Source: CAZKTF01 sp964555565
GTDB taxonomy: Bacteria > Planctomycetota > JAJSAM01 > JAKLKS01
NCBI GenBank assembly: GCA_964555565.1
Contig: CAZKTF010000004.1
Location: forward strand, 1 to 44,828
DNA: 44,828 nt
Reading direction: 5' to 3'
The position numbers were made by a program, and so were the translations under genes. This document shows, one piece after another, positions 38,686 to 44,828 of the stretch. The notes under the pieces are model-generated. The model did not search any database. It was given only the letters and a program-made list of their open reading frames with translations, and had not been told where the DNA came from. The number at the start of each line of letters is the position of its first letter. Positions within the stretch are counted from its first letter, which is position 1.

Positions 38686-40475
38686 CGGCCGGCGGCCCCC
38701 GCATCCGCGTCCTCCCCCCCCGGGTGGTGGACGCCATCGCCGCGGGCGAGGTGGTGGAGCGCCCCGCCTCCGCGGTGAAGGAGCTGGTCGAGAACGCCCT
38801 CGACGCCGGGGCGCGCCGTGTGGAGGTGGACATCGAGGGCGGCGGCCGCACCCGGATCCGCGTCGCCGACGACGGCGAGGGGATGGGCCCGGAGGACCTC
38901 GCGCTCGCCTTCTCCGCCCACGCCACCTCGAAGATCCGCGGACTCGGGGACCTGGACGGGGTCGCGACCTACGGGTTCCGCGGCGAGGCCCTGGCGAGCC
39001 TCGGCGCCGTCTCCGACGCCTCGATCACGAGCCGGGCGCGCGGCTCCCGCTCCGCCCACCGGGTGGAGGCGCGCCGCGGGGAGCGCGGGCCGGTCCGCCC
39101 CGCCGCCGGGCCCGAGGGGACCACCGTGGAGGTGGCGGCGCTGTTCGCCGGCGTCCCGGCGCGCCGGAAGTTCCTCCGCGCCCCGGCGACGGAGTCCGCG
39201 AAGGTGGTGGAGGCGGTCTCCCGGATCGCGCTCGCCCGCCCCGACGTGGGCTTCCTCCTCCGCTCCGAGGGGAGGGTCCTCCTCGACGCCCCGGCGGGGG
39301 AGGCCCCCCGCGACCGTGCGGCCCGGGCCCTCGGGGCGGACCTGGCCGCCACGGTCCTCCCGGTCGTCTGGGGGGGCGCGGGGGGCGTGCGGGTGGAGGG
39401 GTTCGTGGGCGCCCCCGCGGCGGCGCGCGCGGGACGGGCCCCCCAGTTCCTCTCCGTCAACGGGCGGCCGGTCTCCGACCGCTCCGTCACCCACGCCGTC
39501 CGCGAGGGGATGGAGGGGCTGCTCCTCTCGGGTCGCCAGCCCGCCTGGGCGCTGGCGGTCTCCCTCCCGCCGGGGGACGTGGACGTGAACGTCCACCCCG
39601 CCAAGGCCGAGGTCCGGTTCCTGAGGACCGCCGAGGTCCACGAGGCGGTGCGTCTCGCGGTCCGGGAATCGGTGCTGGCCGCGGAGCGGGCCCCCCCGGC
39701 GCTCGGCGCGGGGGTGCCGGCCGAGGCGCGGGACCGGATCCGGGACGCGCTGGAGTCCTACCTCGGCGGGGCGGTCCCGGCACCGGGAGTGCGTCTCCCC
39801 TTCGCGGGGACCGGGGGAGGCCTGCCCGCGGCCGCGGGGGGCGACGGCGCCCCGGGCGCGGCGCCGGGCCTGCCCGCGGCCGACTGGGACGAGGCGGACG
39901 AAGGCGGCGGCGGGGCCGTCCTCCAGGTCCGCAACTCCTTCCTGGTCTTCGAGGTCCCGGACGGGATCGCGATCGTGGACCAGCACGCGCTCCACGAGCG
40001 GGTCCTGCTGGAGGGGCTCCGGCGCGCGACGGCCGAGGGAGCCCAGGTGCAGCGGCTGCTGCTCCCCGAGGTCCTCGAGGTCGGCCCCGCCGACGTGGCG
40101 CGGGTGGCCGCGGCGGCACCCGACCTCCGGCGGGCCGGGCTCCTCCTCGAACCCTTCGGCCCGGGCGCCGTGGCGGTCCACGGGGTCCCGCTCCCGCTCT
40201 CCGGCCGCCCCGTGCGCGCCGCGGCCGAGGCCGCCCTCGAGATCCTCCGGGAGGACGGCGGGAGGCCGGACCGGGAGGCGCTCCTCCACGGGGTCCTCGA
40301 GCGGATGGCCTGTCGGGCGGCGGTGAAGGCGGGCGACCCGCTCAACCCCTCGGCGACGCGGACCCTCCTCGACCAGGCGCGCGGCCTCCCCGCGGCGGGG
40401 CATTGCGCCCACGGGAGGCCCACGGAACTCCGGATCCGGTTCGACGAGCTGGAGCGGCGGTTCCGGAGGACCTGA
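38682..40475 (+). CDS. mutL: DNA mismatch repair protein MutL
   Basis: This 597-residue protein couples mismatch recognition to strand removal. The GHKL ATPase domain has AIAAGEVVERPASAVKELVE (about 14-33), ADDGEGM, SAHATSKI and TYGFRGEALASL. The C-terminal domain keeps the endonuclease motif DQHALHERVLLE, MACRAAVKAGD and CAHGRPTEL, where most homologues read CPHGRP. Retention of the nicking motif means that strand discrimination probably does not rely on MutH. An alanine/glycine-rich linker (about 340-410) joins the domains. The GTG at 38682 overlaps the holA stop; the open frame upstream is not MutL-like. mutS is not in the window. Confidence 0.94.
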   Translation: MTAGGPRIRVLPPRVVDAIAAGEVVERPASAVKELVENALDAGARRVEVDIEGGGRTRIRVADDGEGMGPEDLALAFSAHATSKIRGLGDLDGVATYGFRGEALASLGAVSDASITSRARGSRSAHRVEARRGERGPVRPAAGPEGTTVEVAALFAGVPARRKFLRAPATESAKVVEAVSRIALARPDVGFLLRSEGRVLLDAPAGEAPRDRAARALGADLAATVLPVVWGGAGGVRVEGFVGAPAAARAGRAPQFLSVNGRPVSDRSVTHAVREGMEGLLLSGRQPAWALAVSLPPGDVDVNVHPAKAEVRFLRTAEVHEAVRLAVRESVLAAERAPPALGAGVPAEARDRIRDALESYLGGAVPAPGVRLPFAGTGGGLPAAAGGDGAPGAAPGLPAADWDEADEGGGGAVLQVRNSFLVFEVPDGIAIVDQHALHERVLLEGLRRATAEGAQVQRLLLPEVLEVGPADVARVAAAAPDLRRAGLLLEPFGPGAVAVHGVPLPLSGRPVRAAAEAALEILREDGGRPDREALLHGVLERMACRAAVKAGDPLNPSATRTLLDQARGLPAAGHCAHGRPTELRIRFDELERRFRRT

Positions 40476-40479
40476 CGCC

Positions 40480-41514
40480 CTACTTCGTCTTCGGCATCTC
40501 GAAGAGGGCGTCCGGGAGCTGTGTCGCGTCGCAGACCGCGAAGTCGTCCAGCGCGGCGCTGATCCGGAAGGCGGGTTTGGCGTCGGGCCCGGGAGGGGTC
40601 TCGAAGAGGCTGAGGAAGAAGGGGAGCCGCAGCCCCTTCGGGATGGCCTTGCCCGCCGGCAGCCTCTCCTCCCCACGGCGGGCAACGTCGTAGCTGAAGG
40701 TGAGCGTCCGGGTGGGGCCGTCGGGGCGCTCGGGGAGGATGACGGCGGCCACGGGGTCCAGCGTCGCGGCGTCGAGGTAGATCCGCAGGGCCGGGTCCTT
40801 GTCCGCCTCGGCGCGCGCCCGGTCGAGGCGCACGCACTTCACGGGGCGCAGGACGACGGCGAACTTGTCCTTGGGGTCCGGCCCCGGGACGGGGAAGTCC
40901 TCGGCCGGCATCTGCACCACCGCGGGGCCGCTCTCGGACAGGTTCCCGAGGAAGAAGACCCGGAGGACGAGCCGGAGCCAGCGGGCGTAGGACTCGAGGT
41001 CCCGGGCATCGCCGGCGTACTTGGGTTCCTCGGGGTCGAAGTCCAGGGGCTTCTCGTCCTGCCGGTGGATCCAGAACTTCTTCCCCGTGGTCCCCGTGAC
41101 GGTCGTCTTCCCGGAGAGGCGCATCTCGGTGCGGACCTTCGCGGTGAGGGCGAAGGCCAGCGTGCTCGTCGAGAACTCCTGGCCGTTCCCCTTCTCGTCC
41201 CGGGCGTAGATGGAGGAGAACACGGCCCGGAACCGCTTCACCGCCTTCGCGCCGCGGAACTCCTCGCTCCCCTGCCGCATCGCCGCCCGGGCGAGGAGTT
41301 CTTTCACGTCCGGCGCCGTCTCGGCCACGGGGGGGGTCTTCGGCGCGGGGGCGGGCTCCTCGCCGGCGGGGGGCTTCGGGCGCGGCGGCGCCGGGGCGGC
41401 GCTCCCCGCGGGAGGCGGCGGCGGGGGCCCTGGGACGGGCTCTTCCGCGAGCGCCCCGGCCGGCGCCAGAAGGGCGGCGGCGAGCAGGGCCGGTCGGAGG
41501 GCTCGAAGGTCCAT
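40480..41514 (-). CDS. Secreted protein of unknown function
   Basis: This 344-residue protein has a signal peptide (about 1-23, ending ALA before EEP), a proline-rich segment (about 26-62) and a folded domain beginning near residue 68. This part has long beta strands (FRAVFSSIYARDEKGNG, TLAFALTAKVRTEMRLSG, KFWIHRQDEKPLDFDPEEP) and a later FAVVLRPVKCVRLD and LRIYLDAATLDPVAAVILPE. The pattern of strands with a central helix pair resembles lipoprotein-carrier-like (LolA/LolB or DUF) half-barrels, but I cannot assign it. The ATG at 41514 has a TAGGAT hexamer ending 6 bases upstream and no ribosome-binding site. It converges with mutL (4 bases apart). Confidence 0.65.
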   Translation of the reverse strand: MDLRALRPALLAAALLAPAGALAEEPVPGPPPPPPAGSAAPAPPRPKPPAGEEPAPAPKTPPVAETAPDVKELLARAAMRQGSEEFRGAKAVKRFRAVFSSIYARDEKGNGQEFSTSTLAFALTAKVRTEMRLSGKTTVTGTTGKKFWIHRQDEKPLDFDPEEPKYAGDARDLESYARWLRLVLRVFFLGNLSESGPAVVQMPAEDFPVPGPDPKDKFAVVLRPVKCVRLDRARAEADKDPALRIYLDAATLDPVAAVILPERPDGPTRTLTFSYDVARRGEERLPAGKAIPKGLRLPFFLSLFETPPGPDAKPAFRISAALDDFAVCDATQLPDALFEMPKTK

Positions 41515-41520
41515 GCGTGG

Positions 41521-41526
41521 ATCCTA
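41521..41526 (-). promoter_or_regulatory. -10 element of a probable leaderless promoter
   Basis: TAGGAT on the minus strand ends 6 bases before the ATG at 41514. It is 39 bases from the divergent -10 element of hpt. Confidence 0.6.
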
Positions 41527-41565
41527 TCGGATCGGACGCGCGAGGAGCGGAGGGATGCCCGGCGT

Positions 41566-41571
41566 TACGAT
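41566..41571 (+). promoter_or_regulatory. -10 element of a probable leaderless promoter (hpt)
   Basis: TACGAT ends 6 bases before the GTG at 41578, so the transcript should begin at or beside the start codon. No Shine-Dalgarno sequence is present. Confidence 0.6.
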
Positions 41572-41577
41572 CCCGCC

Positions 41578-42120
41578 GTGCGCCGGCCCCGCCGACCCCG
41601 CGTCCTCTACTCGCGCCGCCGGATCGCGGCGCGGGTCCGGGCGCTCGCGCGCGCGATCGACGCGGTCTACCGGGGGCGGCCGGTGACGCTCTGCGGGGTC
41701 CTCACGGGCGGGGTGGTGTTCGCCGCGGACCTCGCCCGCGCGATGCGGAACGAGCGCATCGAGCTCTCCTTCGTGCGGGCCTCCTCCTACCGCGACGGCA
41801 CCGCCTCCTCCGGGCGCGTGCACCTCGACCTCCTCGACCGGGGGGGGATCGCCGGGCGGGACGTCCTCGTGGTGGAGGACATCCTGGACAGCGGGCGGAC
41901 GCTCCGGGCGATCCTCGGGGCGCTCCGCGTCTGCGGGGCCCGGAGCGTGCGGAGCGTGGTCCTCCTCGAGAAGCCGGTGCGGAGGGCGGTCCCGGTGGTC
42001 CCGGACTGGGTGGGCTTCCGGATGCGGGAGGACGCCTTCGTGGCCGGCTACGGGCTCGACGCCGGCCGGCGCTGGCGGAACCTCCCCGACATCGTGATCC
42101 CCCCGGGGCGCGGGCGATGA
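41578..42120 (+). CDS. hpt: Hypoxanthine phosphoribosyltransferase
   Basis: This 180-residue enzyme salvages hypoxanthine (and often guanine) with PRPP to form IMP or GMP. The PRPP-binding loop VVEDILDSGRT (98-108) is exact, preceded by the flexible-loop segment VRASSYRDGTASSG and the N-terminal GVLTGGVVFAADLAR. The C-terminal VPDWVGFRMREDAFVAGYGLD matches the HGPRT base-binding region. The GTG start at 41578 fits the family N-terminus and the -10 hexamer 6 bases upstream; the frame upstream is open but runs through the divergent gene. The stop overlaps the rhomboid gene start (ATGA). Confidence 0.92.
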   Translation: MRRPRRPRVLYSRRRIAARVRALARAIDAVYRGRPVTLCGVLTGGVVFAADLARAMRNERIELSFVRASSYRDGTASSGRVHLDLLDRGGIAGRDVLVVEDILDSGRTLRAILGALRVCGARSVRSVVLLEKPVRRAVPVVPDWVGFRMREDAFVAGYGLDAGRRWRNLPDIVIPPGRGR

Positions 42121-42968
42121 GCATCCACGACCGGCCCTACTGGCGCAGGGGCCGCCCGGAGCCGGGGTTCCCGGGGGCCGGGGGGCTCCGCTTCGTCCCG
42201 GTCCACTGGCTCCTCCTCGGCGCCACCTTCGTCGCCTACCTCGTGCAGGCGGCCTACGAGGCCAACGAGGAGGACCCCCGGCTCTACGTGCACCACCTGG
42301 GTCTTTCCGGGGACGGCCTCGTCGCGGGGGAGTTCTGGCAGCCGCTCTCCTACCTCCTCCTCCACGACGGGCCCGGGCACCTCTTCTGGAACCTCCTGGC
42401 GCTCTGGTTCTTCGGTTCCATGGTGGAGGAGGCCGTGGGCAGGCGACGGACCCTCCTCCTCTACCTCGGCGCGGGGCTCGCCGGGGGCGCGGGGCACGTC
42501 CTCGCCGGGCTCGTGTCCGGGAGGAACGGCGTACCGGTCGTCGGCGCCTCGGGGGCGATCATGGGGCTCCTCGTCTACGCCGCCTTCCAGGCGCCGACGC
42601 GCACGATCATCCTCTACGTCTTCCCGATCCCGCTCTGGGTCCTCGCCTCCCTCTACGTCGGCGGCGACGCCCTCATGCTCGTGCAGGGGAAGGGGGGAGG
42701 CGTCGCCGTGGCGGCGCACCTGGGCGGGGCCGCCGCGGGGGCGCTCGCCTGGTTCCGCCCCTGGGCGGGGCTTCGCCGCCGGAGGCGCCCCGCGGCCGCC
42801 GGCGCGGCCCGGTCCGCGCCCGGCCGGCCCGTCGCCGCGACCCCCGGGGAGGGCGCGGAGGTGGACCGCCTGCTCGAGAGGATCCACGCCTCGGGGATCG
42901 GGTCGCTGAGCGAGGCGGAGAGGGAGTTCCTGGAGCGGGTGTCGCGGAAGCTCCGCGACGGCCGTTAG
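42117..42968 (+). CDS. Rhomboid-family intramembrane serine protease with C-terminal DUF6576
   Basis: This 283-residue membrane protein cleaves substrates within the bilayer. About six helices are visible. The oxyanion residues H88 and N92 (GHLFWNLL), catalytic S145 in GASGAIMG and H201 in AAHLGGAAAG are all present, so it should be active. After the last helix an arginine-rich linker leads to a short helical C-terminal domain (about 244-283, VDRLLERIHASGIGSLSEAE and REFLERVSRKL) of the DUF6576 type that often follows environmental rhomboids. It overlaps hpt by 4 bases. Substrate is unknown. Confidence 0.92.
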   Translation: MSIHDRPYWRRGRPEPGFPGAGGLRFVPVHWLLLGATFVAYLVQAAYEANEEDPRLYVHHLGLSGDGLVAGEFWQPLSYLLLHDGPGHLFWNLLALWFFGSMVEEAVGRRRTLLLYLGAGLAGGAGHVLAGLVSGRNGVPVVGASGAIMGLLVYAAFQAPTRTIILYVFPIPLWVLASLYVGGDALMLVQGKGGGVAVAAHLGGAAAGALAWFRPWAGLRRRRRPAAAGAARSAPGRPVAATPGEGAEVDRLLERIHASGIGSLSEAEREFLERVSRKLRDGR

Positions 42969-42984
42969 CCGGGAGACGCCGCCG

Positions 42985-44828
42985 CTACCCCACCGCCTTG
43001 CTGCTCGCCCGGAGCCGCCGCGCCGCGCCCCCCGTCGCCTCCTCCCGCGCCGCCGGGCCCGCCGCCGAGGCGGCCACGCTCGTGAGGGCCACCATGTTCA
43101 CGATCTCGGAGACCGAGGAGTAGTGGTTGAGGACGTTCACGGGCTGCGCGAGCCCCATGAGGAGCGGCCCGATCACCTCGGCGTCGGCCAGCCGCTGGGC
43201 GATCTTGTAGGCGATGTTGCCGGACTGGAGGTCCGGGAAGATGAGGACGTTCGCGTCCCCCCGGATGCGGGAGAACGGGAAGGCGGTCTCCACGATCTCG
43301 GGGACGAGCGCCGTGTCGGCCGCCATCTCCCCGTCGATGACGAGCGTCGGGTCCGCCGCGGTCGCCAGGCGCACCGCGTCCGCAACCTTCCGCGCGCGCG
43401 GGTCGTCCACCGACCCGAAGTTGCTGAAGGAGAGCATGGCGATGCGCGGCTCGGTGTCGAAGAGCGCCCGGACCGTCTTCCCGGAGAGGACGGCGATCTC
43501 GGCCAGCGTCTCCGCGTCGGGCTCGATGTTCACCGTGGCGTCGGCGAAGAACAGGACGCGGCGGCGGAGCACGACCAGGTACATCCCGGCCACCCTCCGG
43601 ACCCCGGGGGCCAGCCGGAGGATCTCCAGGGCGGGCCGGATCGTGTCGGGGTAGGAGCGGTTCAGGCCGCAGACGAGCCCGTCGGCCCTCCCGCTCTCCA
43701 CGAGGAGGATCCCGTGGACCAGCGGGCGGCGGACCTGCTCCTGCGCCTTCCGCGGCGTCATCCCACGGCGGTTGCGCAGCTCGAGGAGCCGCTTCCCGAA
43801 GGCGGGGAGCGCGTCCGAGGAGGCGACGTCCACGACCTCCACGCCCGCGAGCCGGACCTTCAGCTCCGCCGCGCGCGCCCGGATCCGCGCCTCGTCGCCC
43901 ACGAGGACCGGCGTCGCGATCTCCTCCTCGGTCACGACCTGGCACGCGCGGAGGACCTTCTCCTCCTCCGCCTCGGGGAAGACCACCCGCTTGGGGGCGC
44001 GGCGCGCCTTGTGGAAGACGGCGCGCATCACCTCGCGCCCCTTGCCCCGGATCCGCTCCAGGCGCTCCCGGTAGGCGGCCAGGTCCGGCAGCGGGACGCG
44101 GGCCACTCCCGTCTCCATGGCGGCCTGCGCGACGGCCGGGGCCACCCACAGCAGGACGCGCGTGTCGAAGGGCTTCGGGATGATGTACTCGGGGCCGAAG
44201 CGCAGCTCCTGGCCGCCGTAGGCCTTCCGGACGTCGTCCGGGACGTCCTCCCGGGCCAGCGTCGCGAGCGCGCGGGCCGCCGCCATCTTCATCTCCTCGT
44301 TGATGGCGCGGGCCCGGACGTCGAGCGCCCCGCGGAAGATGAAGGGGAACCCCAGGACGTTGTTCACCTGGTTGGGGAAGTCCGAACGGCCCGTGGCCAC
44401 GATGGCGTCGTCGCGCACCTCGCGCACCTGCTCGGGCCGGATCTCCGGGTCGGGGTTCGCCATGGCGAAGATGATCGGCCTCTTCCCGAGGGAGCGGACC
44501 ATCTCCGGCGTGAGGAGGTCCTTCTTGCTCACGCCGACGAAGACGTCGGCCCCCCGGAGCGCGTCGGACAGGGTCCGGGCCTTCGTCTTCCGCGCGAAGC
44601 GGGACTTCCAGGGGTTCATGTCCTCCGCGCGTCCCTCGTAGAGGACCCCCTTGCTGTCGGTCATGAGGACGTTCTCGAGGCGCACCCCGGCCCTGAGGAA
44701 CATCTCGGCGCAGGCGATCCCGGCGGCCCCCGCCCCCGAGAAGACGACCTTCACGGCGTCCAGCCGCTTGCCCACGATCTCGACCGCGTTGAGGAGCCCC
44801 GCGGTCGAGATGATGGCGGTCCCGTGCT
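42985..44828 (-). CDS. maeB: NADP-dependent malic enzyme fused to phosphotransacetylase domain (5' end outside window)
   Basis: The 614 visible residues are the C-terminal part of a two-domain protein; the frame is open to the window edge, and the first visible codons read HGTAIISTAGLLNAVEIV, which lies inside the malic domain. The NAD(P)-binding loop FSGAGAAGIACAEMF is followed by MANPDPEIRPEQ and GRSDFPNQVNNVLGFPF. From about visible residue 280 (RVVFPEAEEEKVLRACQVV) onward it is a phosphate acetyl/butyryltransferase-like domain with GLVCGLNRSYPDTIRP and PFSRIRGDANVLIFPDLQ. MaeB converts malate to pyruvate and CO2; the fused domain is usually regulatory, binding acetyl-CoA. It ends in a 30-residue alanine-rich tail and converges with the rhomboid gene (16 bases). 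Confidence 0.94.
   Translation of the reverse strand, partial: HGTAIISTAGLLNAVEIVGKRLDAVKVVFSGAGAAGIACAEMFLRAGVRLENVLMTDSKGVLYEGRAEDMNPWKSRFARKTKARTLSDALRGADVFVGVSKKDLLTPEMVRSLGKRPIIFAMANPDPEIRPEQVREVRDDAIVATGRSDFPNQVNNVLGFPFIFRGALDVRARAINEEMKMAAARALATLAREDVPDDVRKAYGGQELRFGPEYIIPKPFDTRVLLWVAPAVAQAAMETGVARVPLPDLAAYRERLERIRGKGREVMRAVFHKARRAPKRVVFPEAEEEKVLRACQVVTEEEIATPVLVGDEARIRARAAELKVRLAGVEVVDVASSDALPAFGKRLLELRNRRGMTPRKAQEQVRRPLVHGILLVESGRADGLVCGLNRSYPDTIRPALEILRLAPGVRRVAGMYLVVLRRRVLFFADATVNIEPDAETLAEIAVLSGKTVRALFDTEPRIAMLSFSNFGSVDDPRARKVADAVRLATAADPTLVIDGEMAADTALVPEIVETAFPFSRIRGDANVLIFPDLQSGNIAYKIAQRLADAEVIGPLLMGLAQPVNVLNHYSSVSEIVNMVALTSVAASAAGPAAREEATGGAARRLRASSKAVG

Overview
This window is a gene-dense stretch of very GC-rich chromosome from a Gram-negative environmental bacterium. 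The Gram-negative envelope is shown by a TonB-dependent outer-membrane receptor, lipoproteins and secreted proteins. MutL keeps its endonuclease motif, which the gammaproteobacterial MutL lacks, and late quinone genes (ubiE, ubiD, ubiX) fit menaquinone. Forty protein genes are supported. No rRNA, tRNA, CRISPR array, phage or insertion sequence was found. The phylum cannot be fixed from sequence alone; Acidobacteriota, Planctomycetota, Myxococcota and similar high-GC groups all fit.

Layout. 1-5181: a cobalamin uptake operon (btuF, btuC, btuD, btuB) with consecutive genes overlapping by 4 bases, behind a consensus-like promoter and a cobalamin riboswitch. 5198-7777: uppP, an outer-envelope lipoprotein gene and a small membrane protein gene, all on the minus strand. 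7854-12856: plus-strand metabolic genes (aminotransferase, alkaline phosphatase, threonine aldolase, phosphohexomutase). 12860-14532: eboB and eboA on the minus strand, an isolated pair from the ebo operon. 14690-17572: a 71-residue protein paired with a nucleotidyltransferase, then a SAM hydrolase overlapping larC. 17574-18662: a second aminotransferase. 18983-27230: a signalling island of CHASE3 kinase, single-domain response regulator, hybrid kinase, secreted SH3 protein, NtrB-like kinase and sigma-54 activator. 27363-33896: minus-strand block with a repair/tRNA-modification/cell-wall operon (ruvB, spoIID-like, tgt) and two paralogous secreted proteins. 33987-36834: ubiE-ubiD-ubiX. 36995-40475: coiled-coil protein, holA, mutL. 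40480-44828: secreted protein, hpt, rhomboid protease and a malic enzyme-phosphotransacetylase fusion cut by the window end.

Three cross-cutting observations stand out. First, at least eight genes have a TANNNT hexamer ending 6-8 bases before the start codon and no Shine-Dalgarno sequence, which indicates leaderless transcripts. Second, the gaps hold a modular family of palindromic repeats (ends resembling GTAGGGG and GCCCGCCGTT) that lie at stop codons and appear to have extended ubiX. A different 28-bp palindrome occurs both at an aminotransferase start and in frame inside larC. Third, eboAB occurs here without the rest of its operon. I did not find a clearly undescribed multi-gene machine; the best candidates for new biology are the two-gene NTase module, the SAM hydrolase-LarC coupling, the duplicated secreted proteins and the repeat family.
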